A stretch of DNA of 64,000 bases from Ogataea parapolymorpha DL-1. Taxonomy: Eukaryota > Ascomycota > Pichiomycetes > Pichiales > Pichiaceae. The DNA lies in the NCBI RefSeq assembly GCF_000187245.1, contig NC_027866.1, forward strand, positions 233,311 to 297,310, read 5' to 3'. A model generated the notes under the pieces. It worked only from the letters and a program-made list of their open reading frames with translations, was not told the origin of the DNA and did not search any database. Within the stretch, counting starts at the first letter, position 1. Each line of letters begins with the position of its first letter. The position numbers and the translations under genes were made by a program. This document shows, in pieces, positions 37,792 to 48,448 of this stretch.

Positions 37792-38976
37792 TGTACGGAT
37801 AATGAGTGGATGAGTTATTGTAGCTTGTATGTGCTTTTGGGTGGGTGGGCATATGGTGCTTGATCGATGCATTTGCGATGCTTTGGTCTGAACATCTGTC
37901 TGCTGGTGCAGCTGCACAAGACTAATGAAATTACACCGTCTCGAGACCGTGTTGGGTTTTTATGGCTCAGACACTTCCGCCTTTTCTCATACATTTCGAT
38001 AGAGAAATCATAACTGTATGCTATACAACAGTCCTTTACGACTTCAAGTGAACGGCCTAGGATTTCCAGAATTATTGGCAGTCAAAAGGTAAAGCAGGTA
38101 CCATATGGGACGCTGTTTTTTGGAGACAGCACATCCATCACATCCATCCAAAACTCTATCAGGTCAAAGTAACAGTCCTGGTTCAGGTTCAAGGAAGAAG
38201 TCGCCTGGGCTGGGAAAACATGTCACGAAGTCTAGAAATAGTCTGCTTTGGCACTCGAAACCTTTTCTGATTGACTGGTTTCTTTGGTAGCGGTTGCGAC
38301 AAGCTGTTTGCATTATGAGGGGATTTCCGGACAACTGACAATCGTTCGTTTCGAGCTCTTTTTTTGCTACCACTTGCAACGCATCCGGTTGCAGCTGTTC
38401 CACAACACCCCCATTTCTTCCACCGTTTGATAAGTTTGCCAGGAGGCGATTTGGGTGAAAACTGCGCGGAAGATACGATTGTGTCAATGATGGTTTCGAC
38501 CGGCGAAAAGCTGTATGCGGGCGTCTCCGGTGGCAGGGCTCTCAGTTTACCAAAGTAGCCAGGAAATTTGAGCATCAACTGACAGCCAGAAGATGGGTTT
38601 TTGATGCTGCAAGTTACACAAGCTTCCTCAATTCAGTTTGTTACCTCCTTTTTTGCTTACGCAGTTTCGTAGCAGTTGGGGTAATGATGTAGTCAGTCGA
38701 GTATTTTATGGCGAATGATAAGTTTTGCAGGACCGCAGCCGCTTCGCCACAACCATTGACTTTGAATTTGTTTAATTTGTACTGGTGACATGTTAATTCC
38801 ACTGCTACATGCCCCAGTTGTCGAAGTGCAAGCCACATTCTGAACTGACCTAAACACCCAAACTTGACTATTTTCCGCGTGATCAGTTTCACGTGAACCG
38901 CCCTAGCAATTTACCTAATCACTTTTATTTTTTTATTTTTTTTCCAAATCTCGAAAACCAAGCTCTTGCTTCGCAC
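37792..38976. other. Long spacer between TMA22 and TAZ1
   Basis: About 1.2 kb without a recognised gene. The only candidate is the 128-codon minus-strand frame at 38189-38575, listed separately. I see no tRNA, LTR or tandem repeat. Poly-T tracts just before 38977 belong to the TAZ1 promoter. Confidence 0.45.
38189..38575 (-). CDS. Possible small basic protein, unrecognised
   Basis: The frame runs from an ATG at 38575 to a TAA and codes for 128 residues. It has clustered SP and TP sites near its start (PETPAYSFSPVETI, FSPKSPPGK) and is basic in its second half (KKRARNERL, QKRFRVPKQ). This composition is more protein-like than the other frames in the spacer and could be a CDK-regulated disordered protein. 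No homologue is recognised, the upstream region gives no TATA box, and a decayed or spurious frame is equally possible. Confidence 0.3.
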   Translation of the reverse strand: MLKFPGYFGKLRALPPETPAYSFSPVETIIDTIVSSAQFSPKSPPGKLIKRWKKWGCCGTAATGCVASGSKKRARNERLSVVRKSPHNANSLSQPLPKKPVNQKRFRVPKQTISRLRDMFSQPRRLLP

Positions 38977-40164
38977 ATGTCGTTCTACGATGTTTTGCAG
39001 CGAGGAGACGAGTTTATCCTGAAAGACCGTCCTGGACAGTCTCGCATCTGGAACTTTTTTTCCCAAGCCACATGCATGGCCGTGGTGGGTGGTAGCAAAG
39101 CCATCCTAGGTTTGTTCTACAACGTTAATGTCAAGGGTCTGGATAATCTAGACCATGGGCTTGCAAAAGCTCGCGCCGAGAACCGCGGATTTCTCACGCT
39201 AATGAATCACATGTCTGTTTGTGACGACCCATTTATTTGGGCCTGTCTACCGTGGAGATACTTTCTTTCGCTAGACGACATTAGATGGGGGCTTGCCGCC
39301 TCCAATATCTGTTTCAATTCGAAGGCGAGCAGCACATTCTTTTCTCTTGGAAAGTTATTTGCCTGTGAGAGATTTGGCCGTGGGCCTTTCCAAGGGGGTC
39401 TAGACGCGCTGGTTCGAATTTTGTCCCCAGACGATACACTGGATACAGACCATATTTTCCAAGGTACTGAGAAAAGCATCCCAGTTGGCAGCACGCTGGC
39501 AACCGACGTGCGGTCGTTCTACTCTCCGAGATACACTCCGCCTGTTCTCCGATATAAAACGTCCTGGGTCCACATTTTCCCCGAGGGCTACGTTTGCCAG
39601 TTGAAACCTCCACATAATAACTCGATGCGCTTCTTCCGGTGGGGCACTGCCAGACTGATCCTCGAGCCGACGGTGGCTCCCGTTGTGGTGCCCATTTTCA
39701 CTGACGGGTTCGAAAAAATCGTCCCCGAAGCCAAGGTTGACGACGTGGTAGACTCTGTGCTTCCGCAGGGAATTGGCTCCACAATCACGGTCAACATAGG
39801 CAAGGCCCTGGATGACCGCATAATAGAGGCATTCCGTGCCGAATGGCGTGCCTTATGCGATAAATACCACGACAAGTTGCATCCGAACGATCTGTCGTTT
39901 GAGCTCAAATTCGGCAAAGAGGCAGAGGCTCTGCGCAGCCGTGTTTGTGATTATTTGCGCGAGAAAGTTGCGCAGTTGCGGCTTGAAAACGGCTTTCCTC
40001 CAGAGGACGAGCGACTTAAGTCGCAGAAGTTCTGGAGCGAATACACCAAGACCGATGGCGCCAGCGCCCCGGACATACAGTTTGTCGGATACAACTGGGC
40101 TGTCCGTGCGTACCAAAAAAACACCAAGACGTACGACGAGTACGGCAACGAGATTTCCAAGTAA
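38977..40164 (+). CDS. TAZ1: Tafazzin, cardiolipin-remodelling acyltransferase
   Basis: The ATG at 38977 gives 395 residues (381 in S. cerevisiae). The acyltransferase motif I is NHMSVCDDP, with H78 and D83 (H-x4-D). Motif II-III regions include ACERFGRGPFQGGLD, and motif IV is HIFPEGYVCQ. APVVVPIFTDGFE near residue 240 follows. These are the tafazzin signatures. The enzyme is a CoA-independent phospholipid-lysophospholipid transacylase of mitochondrial membranes that remodels cardiolipin. The in-frame extension upstream starts at a GTG in T-rich promoter sequence and was not used. Confidence 0.94.
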   Translation: MSFYDVLQRGDEFILKDRPGQSRIWNFFSQATCMAVVGGSKAILGLFYNVNVKGLDNLDHGLAKARAENRGFLTLMNHMSVCDDPFIWACLPWRYFLSLDDIRWGLAASNICFNSKASSTFFSLGKLFACERFGRGPFQGGLDALVRILSPDDTLDTDHIFQGTEKSIPVGSTLATDVRSFYSPRYTPPVLRYKTSWVHIFPEGYVCQLKPPHNNSMRFFRWGTARLILEPTVAPVVVPIFTDGFEKIVPEAKVDDVVDSVLPQGIGSTITVNIGKALDDRIIEAFRAEWRALCDKYHDKLHPNDLSFELKFGKEAEALRSRVCDYLREKVAQLRLENGFPPEDERLKSQKFWSEYTKTDGASAPDIQFVGYNWAVRAYQKNTKTYDEYGNEISK

Positions 40165-40260
40165 TTGGCCTGTATATATAGACTGTCTAAAGTATTCTGG
40201 GCTGTGCACCTTTTATACAAATTTTGAGGAGCTGCCCCACCTTTTTTTATCTAAATATTG

Positions 40261-42798
40261 ATGGATCGATTTCTTAGGACGTTGAGTCATTGTCGCCGGC
40301 GGGCGGCGGGCCCGTCATTGGCTATCTGCAGGCAGAACACGACTTCCGTGGGGATGCTGATTTTTGCAGCCAGGTTCTCGTCCGCGGTTTCCACCGAACA
40401 CACCAATTTGGAGGAGCTTGTCTCCAATCTTAAATCAGACCTCCGGGCCATATATTTTTCCAAACATATTGCACCCAAAGGCAAGGCCGATCAGCTCCAC
40501 GGAAAGCTGAGACAACTACTGTATTGCATGACGGGCTCAGAATTTTCCAAAAGCGAGCTTCCGTTTATAAACAGGATCGTCCATGCCATCGATCGAGAAT
40601 CAGACCCGATGGACGTGTTTACCGCGCAGGAAATGCTGGCACTTTTAAGAGCTGCTGTTCCAGCTATGACTGCTGAGGACGTGAAAAATATAGATTTTTT
40701 TCCCCGGTTCTACACCTCGTTGAGGGGATCCAAAGAGTACCAACAGGATAGAAATATACGACTGCATTTATTTGAGCTGTTTTTCAATTACGTGCTAGTG
40801 AGCAACAAGAGCGACATAGCGATCAAGGCAATAGAGGCGTTTATAGAGGAGGAAGCTTCTTTGAGACATGACGACGTGGAGATGGAGGTTGTGGATATAG
40901 CTCTGGAGGCATTTACTACGGTTACTCCAGACACTGCGACGGTGGTCAAATTGTTCGAAATATGCGATCTAAGTGATGAAAAGCGGTCTGAAAAGCTGCT
41001 TTCTGCATTTTTCATTGCTGCAGACGCTGAAATCGGGCGAGATTACGAGGACAATCAGGTGGCCGCAAGATTAACCGAGGTTGTTGGTGTTATGGAGCAC
41101 AAAAAAGATCAGCCGTTGAACGAGTACATCAATCTTCTGTATTTTGCCACTGAGAACAAGTTCAATGGGTGCGTGAAGGAAATATTGGATAGATTAGTGA
41201 GCTTGACGGAGTGTTTCAGGAACAAACTGGGGAAAAATATCAGGGACGAGGAGCTTGCTGCCATTGTTGCTGCCGCTCTTAAACTCGGCCACAGCAAGGC
41301 GGCAGAGAATTTACTAGAGAATCTAGAGTACGAATTTGTTGAATTCAGCCGGCACGAATGGCTGTCATATATGCAGATCAAAGTGTACAAGGCTGCGGAC
41401 GAAAGAAACGTTATCGACCTGATACGCAAAATCAACTACGATCTCGAACATAGTTACAAAAAAGACTTTCGTGTTAATGACACTGAAACCTTCAATTATG
41501 TGGTCAGTGCATGCTGCTACTCGGAAAAGAGCCTGGACTTTGTGAAGGCTATTTCTGATTTTTTCGAGTCAGAGTATACAGTGACGCCGACGGCTGAAAC
41601 ATACGCTGCATTGATCGAACACCAGTTGGATGTTGGCAAATGCAAAGAAGCCTTGGAGCTGTTTGAAGGGTCCCTTGAACAACCTATAGAGTGGGGCGAA
41701 GAGGAAAATAGCATTTTTGCTCCAGTTCTGTTCCGTTTGCTCGAAATGTACTGTCGAAACAGCGATGATGATATCACCTTAAAGGTGATCTTGTACAAGC
41801 GGATCAAGAACTATGGGTATTCCTTAAACAAAGCCGCTCTCAAGGCCATGATAGACATGTTTTTAGAGCAAGACTGCGCGGGAGACGCCATGGAGCTTTT
41901 CCAAATAGAAGTGGTGGAGCATTCAAAGGACGAACGCCAATCTGTGACAAAATATGAGCCAGTATTCGAGTCCTTCTATGAATACAGTACCACTGCAGAG
42001 GTCAGTACCACTCGGAACTGGCACGTGTATGAGTTTCTCCATCAAAACTTCATTATTCCATATGAGAAATATTATCGTCTGATGGAATACTTTATTTCTC
42101 ACAACGAGCCCAGACGAGCACTCAAGATGTTTGCAAACCTCAAGGCGCTCAGCAAAGAGGCCAAGATCGCTCCTCCAAACGAAGATGTCTATATCTATCT
42201 TTTCCGCTCCTTTGCGCGGTGCAAATTCGTGGAAGGTGTGCAAAAACTCCATTTGGGAGCCAAGATGGATCTGGCTATCAACATGGACATCAGGCTGCTT
42301 AACGCCATAATGGAAGGCTACTGCGCCATTGAGGACTCCTTCAAAGTGAGAGACACGTTCCATATTGCCTATTCGCTGCCGAAATCGCGTGGACTCAACG
42401 CAGAGAGCTGCTATTGGATGCTTCGCTCGCTCAGGGGATACACACTTAAGCATGTGACGGATTTCTACACTAGTCTGTCGGCGTACGATGTGCTGGCGGA
42501 CCCGCGCATTTTTGGCGAATATTTGATCGCACACTGCTCCTTTGGTAAGTATGAGACGGCGCTGCGCGTTCTCGAGGAAAACTTCCATAGCGACGGAGGC
42601 CATTTGATAGACAGACGTGTTCTTCGTGACATGTACAACTGGTGTGTGGATGAGGACGTGAGAACCAACGTTGAGCGCTTTGCGACGCGTTACTACCCTG
42701 CCCTATGGTCAGAGCTTAAACAGAGCGGCGAGCTAAGCAACACAGAAAACGAACCTCTGGATGAGGGATACAATCCGGAACGACCCCTGCTTGTTTAA
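40261..42798 (+). CDS. Mitochondrial alpha-helical-repeat (PPR-like) protein
   Basis: The ATG at 40261 gives 845 residues. The first 45 residues are rich in Arg, Ser and Ala and lack acidic residues, a typical mitochondrial presequence. The remainder is helical, with PPR-like units such as TFNYVVSACCYSEKSLDFVKAISDFF, TYAALIEHQLDVGKCKEALELF (each given here only as landmark phrases) and AALKAMIDMFLEQDCAGDAMELF. Such proteins act on mitochondrial RNA processing, stability or translation. No named yeast factor (Ccm1, Aep1, Aep3, Rmd9) could be matched by eye. The ICL1-KAR3 block follows on the opposite strand, convergent with an 18-base gap. Confidence 0.75.
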   Translation: MDRFLRTLSHCRRRAAGPSLAICRQNTTSVGMLIFAARFSSAVSTEHTNLEELVSNLKSDLRAIYFSKHIAPKGKADQLHGKLRQLLYCMTGSEFSKSELPFINRIVHAIDRESDPMDVFTAQEMLALLRAAVPAMTAEDVKNIDFFPRFYTSLRGSKEYQQDRNIRLHLFELFFNYVLVSNKSDIAIKAIEAFIEEEASLRHDDVEMEVVDIALEAFTTVTPDTATVVKLFEICDLSDEKRSEKLLSAFFIAADAEIGRDYEDNQVAARLTEVVGVMEHKKDQPLNEYINLLYFATENKFNGCVKEILDRLVSLTECFRNKLGKNIRDEELAAIVAAALKLGHSKAAENLLENLEYEFVEFSRHEWLSYMQIKVYKAADERNVIDLIRKINYDLEHSYKKDFRVNDTETFNYVVSACCYSEKSLDFVKAISDFFESEYTVTPTAETYAALIEHQLDVGKCKEALELFEGSLEQPIEWGEEENSIFAPVLFRLLEMYCRNSDDDITLKVILYKRIKNYGYSLNKAALKAMIDMFLEQDCAGDAMELFQIEVVEHSKDERQSVTKYEPVFESFYEYSTTAEVSTTRNWHVYEFLHQNFIIPYEKYYRLMEYFISHNEPRRALKMFANLKALSKEAKIAPPNEDVYIYLFRSFARCKFVEGVQKLHLGAKMDLAINMDIRLLNAIMEGYCAIEDSFKVRDTFHIAYSLPKSRGLNAESCYWMLRSLRGYTLKHVTDFYTSLSAYDVLADPRIFGEYLIAHCSFGKYETALRVLEENFHSDGGHLIDRRVLRDMYNWCVDEDVRTNVERFATRYYPALWSELKQSGELSNTENEPLDEGYNPERPLLV

Positions 42799-42815
42799 TG
42801 CAATATATTTATTCA

Positions 42816-44816
42816 CTATTTCGTCTGCAGCTGTGTATTATTAACCTTGGTGGCAAAACGGAGCGAGTTGAGTGTTTCGTTAAAATGCTGTAACTTGGCG
42901 GATATGTTAACAAACATGAGAGTCTTGGAATCTCCGCCAAGCGAGTACTGGAGAAGATAGGTCAGTCTTGAGTTCCTGTATGGGATATGCTGGCTCTTTT
43001 TGCACAGAGAAGTTATCACATCACCCAGGGAGCTGAGAGACCTGTTGATGGATTGCGTTTCTTTGAGTCGATCTCCGGTCACCATCGACTGCGAGATGCG
43101 CTCAGACCCGGCCAGGTCTATGAGGTTCAACTTTCCGTTAATGGACTCTCCAGTTTTCGCGTTGTAACCATTCAGTTGGATCATGAAAATGGAGTGTGAT
43201 CGCGACGACCGATGGTTAGCGTTCGTGGACGCAGTGGCACGGTTCTTGTTGGCACTTTTCAAAATCTGGGCTACCTGTTCCTGGTTTTCTAGTGCAACGG
43301 TGGTCATGTCGGTGATCGTAGTCGTTCGCGTAGCTTCGTCGTGCTTGATTTCGTGCTTGACAGCGTCCAAGTTGCGCAGATAAGACTCTGTCATCAGATC
43401 GTTGATGTTTTCATTGTATATTTCCAGGAACTGCCCGGTGATGCTGAACTCCCAGCCGTTGTCTTTGGCAGAACGGCTTCTTTGAAATATCAGGTCCACA
43501 GCACGGGGGATGATTCCGTCCGTGGCACTCGACATCGTAAACGTCTTGCCCGAACCTGTCTGTCCGTAGGCAAAAATGCACACATTATAGCCGTCCAAGG
43601 CGCTTTGGACTAGCTGGCTGATTTCGTCAAATATTTCTGAGTTGGTGGAGTCCATGCCGAACACCTTATCGAAACCGAATTTGTAGTTCTTGGGAGCCGG
43701 CTTGCTGAAGGTGTGGGGAGGTTGTTGCGAGAGCAGTGGCTCGGTGATTATGATTTGCTCTTTGCCGTCGCTCGAGTCTGTAGATGCAAACAATTGGTGT
43801 TTGAAACAGTTTTCATCCTGTTCTGGCTTGACTCTGCAGAAAACCCGAATGTTTCCTTTTAAATCCTGGAGAGTATTATGTGCTTTGCGACGAGCCAGTT
43901 CTTCAGCCAAAAGCTGTTCTTTCAGTGCAACAGTAGAGCTGACAAAGTTCTGGGCATCCTGCTCTTTTTGCTCCAGAAGCTGCGCTTTCTCTTGGTACTC
44001 AGTATCAAGCATTTGTATCTCCTGACGTATCTCGGCCGTCTTTTCCTCAAAATGTGCGGACTTGAGCCTTGCAGACTCCAATTGTGACTCTAGTTCCTGT
44101 GTCTCTTCCTCTTTTCGGGCGATTTCTGCCTCCACGGCCTCCCACTTGCGATCGACAGCAGCAACTGCCTGGGCAATCTCTCTCTTGTCCAACTCCAAAT
44201 TATTCGATTCTCTTGCAAACTCTCTGTCCACAGCTTCCAGCCTGACGCGTCTCCGTTCCATAATGCGCTCGTTCTCGCTCTGAAAATGCATTTTTTCCTC
44301 GTGGATTTGTTTTAGGAGCTCGTCTTTCCTCGTCTCCAGTTTCCGCCTGGCATCCATATAGGCCGCCTGTTTCTGGGCTATTTCACTCTGAACCTTTGAG
44401 TCACAATCTGTACTAAGCTGCTCAATTTTGCGGTTGAAGTCCAGTTCTGTGTTGCATCGGTAGAGCTCAAACTCCTGTTTAAGTTCCGCAATCTCGCTTT
44501 CTAACCGTTTGTCTGCCTCTGCGAGCTCATTTTCCTTCTCTTTGTACTGCTTTTCAAGCTCAAAAAGCTGATTGTTCAGCTTCTCAAGGTCCAGCTCGAG
44601 TTCTGGCAGGTCTGTGCGGATTCTCCACAGCTCACTGTTGAGATCATTCAGTTCCTGCTGGTTCTTGTCCTTCCACTCCAGCACCTTCTGGAGCTCCAGT
44701 TCTCTACTCCGTTGGATGTTTTCGATGACCTTGGCTGGTTTCATTGCCTTGCGAGGAGGAGACCTGTCGTCTATGCGTCGGGAGACCGAAATATTCGAGA
44801 TGTCTTTTAACGTCAT
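42816..44816 (-). CDS. KAR3: Minus-end-directed kinesin-14, Kar3 type
   Basis: The 666-residue protein has a basic N-terminus, a coiled coil from about residue 25 to 325 and a C-terminal motor. Motor motifs are GNIRVFCRVKP at the neck junction, the P-loop FAYGQTGSGKTFTM (about residues 413-426), switch I RSSRSHSIF and switch II LIDLAGSER. A C-terminal motor with the neck sequence directly before GNIRVF defines kinesin-14. S. cerevisiae Kar3 (729 residues) dimerises with Cik1 or Vik1 and serves in karyogamy and spindle function. Convergent neighbour at the 3' side. Confidence 0.93.
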   Translation of the reverse strand: MTLKDISNISVSRRIDDRSPPRKAMKPAKVIENIQRSRELELQKVLEWKDKNQQELNDLNSELWRIRTDLPELELDLEKLNNQLFELEKQYKEKENELAEADKRLESEIAELKQEFELYRCNTELDFNRKIEQLSTDCDSKVQSEIAQKQAAYMDARRKLETRKDELLKQIHEEKMHFQSENERIMERRRVRLEAVDREFARESNNLELDKREIAQAVAAVDRKWEAVEAEIARKEEETQELESQLESARLKSAHFEEKTAEIRQEIQMLDTEYQEKAQLLEQKEQDAQNFVSSTVALKEQLLAEELARRKAHNTLQDLKGNIRVFCRVKPEQDENCFKHQLFASTDSSDGKEQIIITEPLLSQQPPHTFSKPAPKNYKFGFDKVFGMDSTNSEIFDEISQLVQSALDGYNVCIFAYGQTGSGKTFTMSSATDGIIPRAVDLIFQRSRSAKDNGWEFSITGQFLEIYNENINDLMTESYLRNLDAVKHEIKHDEATRTTTITDMTTVALENQEQVAQILKSANKNRATASTNANHRSSRSHSIFMIQLNGYNAKTGESINGKLNLIDLAGSERISQSMVTGDRLKETQSINRSLSSLGDVITSLCKKSQHIPYRNSRLTYLLQYSLGGDSKTLMFVNISAKLQHFNETLNSLRFATKVNNTQLQTK

Positions 44817-45134
44817 TTGTGATAAATCATAACATTATGCGACAGGAAAAAAGTTGTGCTACAAAATGGAGGAATTTGGTGGACACAAATATTCGAGGAG
44901 AATCAAGTTACAGAGGCCTACCATGCTATAAGGGAAGCTATTGAGAAGAAGTGAGACAAGCTGCTTAATAAAGAGCTCTTTCTTCTGGCACAGGGTTGCG
45001 AGATTCTGCGTTGCCATATACCATTACAAATACCGGCTACCATTTGGCAGTATTTAATATGTTATATTCAAAATTTAAATCAGAAAATAAATACTAGAAT
45101 AATATTCATCTCGTAGCCATATATTTAGTTACCG
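44817..45134. other. Spacer between KAR3 and ICL1
   Basis: The 318 bases hold the KAR3 promoter and the ICL1 3' end, and are AT-rich near 45050-45110. One short open frame on the plus strand (about 44834-44953) ends in a protein-like helix but has no ATG; it is listed under rejected items. No RNA gene or repeat is seen. Confidence 0.45.
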
Positions 45135-46781
45135 TTATTTCTTACCATTCTGGAACTGGGACTCAGTCACACCAGCTCCCATTGCAGCAGTACTACTAAC
45201 ACCTCCAGACACGAGTTTCACAATGCTGTCGATGTATGTAGCACCAGACCATTTCTGGTGCTTGACAACCTCAACATCGTCTTCGATCTCCTTGGCCTGG
45301 ATGTTTTGTCCGTAGGCCTTCATTCCGATCTTGGAATAGTCACGGGCAAAGTTGTCAATGGCCAAAGCAGTGGTGTGCAGACCAGCAAGCGTAATGAATT
45401 GCCAGATGAAGCCAAGATCGGCCAGCTTCTTAATGTATGTCTCCTGGTCGGCAGGAGACATGGCAGCGTTCCAGTTGAACGAAGGTGACAAGTTGTACGC
45501 AAGCCATTTCTCGGGGTACTTGGCTAAAACACCCTCGGCGAACTCCTTGGCCTGCTCGTAGATTGGTAGCTTCGTCTCCATCCATAACATGTCTGCGTAC
45601 GGAGCGTACGCTCTGGCACGGTTGATGGCACATTGCGTGCCTCCCTGGTATCTATAGTAGCCCTCTCTGACTCTTGGGGCGTCCCAGTCGAAGAAAATGT
45701 CCTTTCCGAGGATCGATTTGGCCAGCTCCTTGGCCTGTCTGTGCGAGTGGCCGCTCAAAGGAGTCACGGTTGAAGTGAATTGCTTGATTGCCTCGTCCTT
45801 ATTCTTGATATCAGAGGCTTTGATTTCGTCAATGACAGCCTCGTGGAACAGTTTCAGGCCTGCCTTCTCGGTCCACTGCTTCTCGATCTCCTCGAGCTCT
45901 GCACCGTACGCACCTTCTTGCTCGGCTCTGTTCATGACTTCCACCAAAGGCTCCACGTCTGGATTGGTGGCACCAATAATGAAATAGTGGTCTCTTGTGT
46001 CGATCGTCGAGGTAATCAGAGTGGCGGCCTCAGAGTCGGTTCTGGCCACGCACAGCAGGTCCGAGCCAAAGATGTCGGCCGAGGTACGAATTGCAATCAG
46101 TCTGTTGATGTGCTCCTGGATAGGAACCAGCACCTTACCGGCCATGTGGCCGCATTTTTTTGTTCCTGCGGCCTGGTCCTCGATGTGAATTCCTGCGGCG
46201 CCGGCCTCAATAAATAGCTTCGTCAGCTTGACAATAGCAGTGATGCCTCCGTGGCCGGTGTCGGCGTCGGCGATGATCGGTCTCATGAAGTCGATGTATG
46301 GCAGCTTGGCCCTCTCCTCCTTGGAAAGAGAAAATCTTTCGTGTCTCTGTTTTCTGTCGTGGAAAAGCTGAGCGAAGAACAAATGCTGCACCTTATTAGG
46401 AACAGTGTCCATAGGGTAGTCGGCAAGGTCTGGTGAAGGCTCGTTGGAGGTGGAGGCCGTGGCAGAACATTGCCAGCCAGAAACGTAGATGGTGTCCAGA
46501 TACTTGGCCATCTGCGTCACGTGGATTGGGTCCAAGGCACCAAAGGTGAAAGAAACAGTTTTATTTTTGTGGTGCTCCTCGAGCAACTTGAACGCCTTCT
46601 TGGCCATCGTGTCAGAAGCGTTAGGGTTTTTGATGGTGGACCGTCTTTTCGCAATCTCCTCTGCCGGATAGACTCTCTTGACGCCCTTCCAGCGAGGCTC
46701 TGCCCACCATTTCTTGATTTCCTCGACTTCCTTCTGGAAGTCGCGCTCTTCTTGGTCGATATTGATCTGTGTGTATGCCAT
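45135..46781 (-). CDS. ICL1: Isocitrate lyase, glyoxylate cycle
   Basis: The 548-residue product has the ICL signature KKCGH at residues 208-212, containing the catalytic cysteine, and upstream [11 protein letters not shown] that binds magnesium and substrate. The extended eukaryotic middle domain is present. The enzyme splits isocitrate into glyoxylate and succinate during growth on C2 compounds and fatty acids. The C-terminus ends in QFQNGKK, which is not an SKL-type peroxisomal signal, so a cytosolic location as in S. cerevisiae is likely. The promoter, shared with PRP4, has CCG/CGG elements suited to Cat8/Sip4-type activators. Confidence 0.95.
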   Translation of the reverse strand: MAYTQINIDQEERDFQKEVEEIKKWWAEPRWKGVKRVYPAEEIAKRRSTIKNPNASDTMAKKAFKLLEEHHKNKTVSFTFGALDPIHVTQMAKYLDTIYVSGWQCSATASTSNEPSPDLADYPMDTVPNKVQHLFFAQLFHDRKQRHERFSLSKEERAKLPYIDFMRPIIADADTGHGGITAIVKLTKLFIEAGAAGIHIEDQAAGTKKCGHMAGKVLVPIQEHINRLIAIRTSADIFGSDLLCVARTDSEAATLITSTIDTRDHYFIIGATNPDVEPLVEVMNRAEQEGAYGAELEEIEKQWTEKAGLKLFHEAVIDEIKASDIKNKDEAIKQFTSTVTPLSGHSHRQAKELAKSILGKDIFFDWDAPRVREGYYRYQGGTQCAINRARAYAPYADMLWMETKLPIYEQAKEFAEGVLAKYPEKWLAYNLSPSFNWNAAMSPADQETYIKKLADLGFIWQFITLAGLHTTALAIDNFARDYSKIGMKAYGQNIQAKEIEDDVEVVKHQKWSGATYIDSIVKLVSGGVSSTAAMGAGVTESQFQNGKK

Positions 46782-47161
46782 TTTTCAAGTGAATACAACT
46801 ACCCCAGAATTTGCCTCTTTATATATTTGCGTCATTTTTCAATTCCATATCCCCTGATCAGTCGCGGGACATCGGGGGACCAAAGGATGCTTTAATCCTT
46901 GCTACCAAAAAAATATCTTCTGATACCGAATACGGAAAGTCCGGGGAAAAGGCGTGAGCTACACGTCATTTCCGTTCGACCATTTTTCCATTCCACCTCC
47001 AGTGATCGCTATACTGGCGCATACACCGTGATGGTGCCATCACACACGGCGCCGACAAAGGCCCGGATGCACCTTTCGGCCCATACTCCGAGATGACTAC
47101 CTGATGATTCCGGGGCTTTCTCATCCTTGCACCAAATCGCATTTTCACTTTTATTTTTTGC
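46782..47161. promoter_or_regulatory. Divergent ICL1/PRP4 promoter with clustered CCG/CGG triplets
   Basis: Around 46926-46944 lie CCG, CGG and CCGG in close order (CCG-N4-CGG, then CGG-N6-CGG), suited to zinc-cluster regulators such as the Cat8 type that drive glyoxylate genes. A TATATAT-like TATA region for ICL1 is at about 46820. No gene or RNA is seen. The binding protein is inferred from ICL1 regulation in other yeasts. Confidence 0.4.
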
Positions 47162-48448
47162 ATGAGCGAGCTTGAGTTCAAGGACGTGCTCAAACAGGTC
47201 CCGACGATCGACGAAGATGTGCGGCGCGTGCTGCAGGCCCTGGGCGAGCCCCAGACCTACTTTGGCGAGGACAAGGCAGATCGGCGCGAACGACTGGTCG
47301 ATTTGCTCGCCAGAGACGAAGGCCTCCGTGCTCGCTTTGCAGACATGACGGGGCTGGACCGCGGGGACGGTTCAGATGCCGACGAAGATGAAGAATTCTA
47401 CACGCCAGGGGGCGAGGAGTTGTATCAGGCCCGTGTTTTTCTGGCCAACTATTCGCTTGCAAGGGCTCGTGACAGAATCAAGTCTCAAACCGAATATTAT
47501 CAGAATCATCGACCCGTGGAGGTGCTGCAGGAGCGTCGCAAGTACAACGAATCGCTGAAGCACATTGCTGCCCAGGGCTCGCAGGTGGTTTCTGATCGCT
47601 GCACGTCTGTGTTGCGCTACTCCAACGACCAGAGATACCTGGCCTGTGGCTCGTGGGACGGCAAGACGTACTTGATGAATCAGCAGCTGGAAAGGCTGGC
47701 CGTTTTGGACGGACACGAGGAGAAAGTGGGTGGGATAGATTGGCACCCCCACGTAACCAGTGTGGTAGCCACCAGTGGAAGCGAAGGGCTGGTCCTGTTG
47801 CACAACGCCGATACACAAGCCGTGGTAGCCACTCTCAAAGGGCACGAGCATAGAGTGGCCCGAATACAATTCCATCCCTCGGGCCGGTTTCTGGCGTCTT
47901 CATCGTTCGACCTAACGTGGAGGTTCTGGGATGTCGAGACAAATAAAGAGCTATACTACCAGGAAGGCCATTCGAAAGAAGTGTTTACCTTGGCGCACCA
48001 GCCAGACGGGTCTCTTCTTGCCAGTGGCGGTTTGGACGGGATTGGCCATATATGGGACCTGCGGACAGGAAAGTCGATCATGGTGATGGAGGACCACGTT
48101 AAGGGGATATATGCTATGGACTGGAGGAAAAACGGATTTGAGCTTCTCACGGGCGGTGGAGACGCCAATCTGAAAGTGTGGGACATTAGAAACAACCGCA
48201 AACCGAAGCAGAATATTGTGGCGCACAAAAAGCTGATTTCTGACATAAAAGTGTCTGGTAACGACAAGTTCATGGTGACCACGTCTTACGACGGCAACCT
48301 AAATATTCTTTCCTGCGACAACTGGCTTGTGATCAAACAGTTCAAGGCGCCAGAAAAGCTTATGTGCTGTGACATTGCTCCTGATGACCAGACGATTGTA
48401 TCTGGCGGCTGGGATCGGTGCGTCAATTTGTATAATAGCAGCTTATAG
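47162..48448 (+). CDS. PRP4: U4/U6 snRNP WD40 protein Prp4
   Basis: The 428-residue product (465 in S. cerevisiae) begins with the short SFM-type motif seen in Prp4 proteins: VPTIDEDVRRVLQALGEP followed by YFGEDKADRRERL. A linker helix then leads to a seven-bladed WD40 propeller from about residue 145 on, with repeats such as HEHRVARIQFHPSGRFLAS and GHIWDLRTGKS. Prp4 sits with Prp3 on the U4/U6 duplex in the tri-snRNP and is essential for splicing. The stop codon overlaps the stop of convergent AOS1 by a few bases. Confidence 0.93.
   Translation: MSELEFKDVLKQVPTIDEDVRRVLQALGEPQTYFGEDKADRRERLVDLLARDEGLRARFADMTGLDRGDGSDADEDEEFYTPGGEELYQARVFLANYSLARARDRIKSQTEYYQNHRPVEVLQERRKYNESLKHIAAQGSQVVSDRCTSVLRYSNDQRYLACGSWDGKTYLMNQQLERLAVLDGHEEKVGGIDWHPHVTSVVATSGSEGLVLLHNADTQAVVATLKGHEHRVARIQFHPSGRFLASSSFDLTWRFWDVETNKELYYQEGHSKEVFTLAHQPDGSLLASGGLDGIGHIWDLRTGKSIMVMEDHVKGIYAMDWRKNGFELLTGGGDANLKVWDIRNNRKPKQNIVAHKKLISDIKVSGNDKFMVTTSYDGNLNILSCDNWLVIKQFKAPEKLMCCDIAPDDQTIVSGGWDRCVNLYNSSL

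Noticed and set aside
38641..38892. 83-codon minus-strand frame followed by a GTAAGC donor-like site, as a first exon to the frame at 38189-38575
   Set aside because: The frame begins at a GTG, and no acceptor joins it in phase to the downstream frame without meeting a stop.
44834..44953. Short plus-strand open stretch ending in a helical C-terminus between KAR3 and ICL1
   Set aside because: No ATG, no donor or acceptor that would supply an upstream exon, and only about 40 codons; chance is sufficient.
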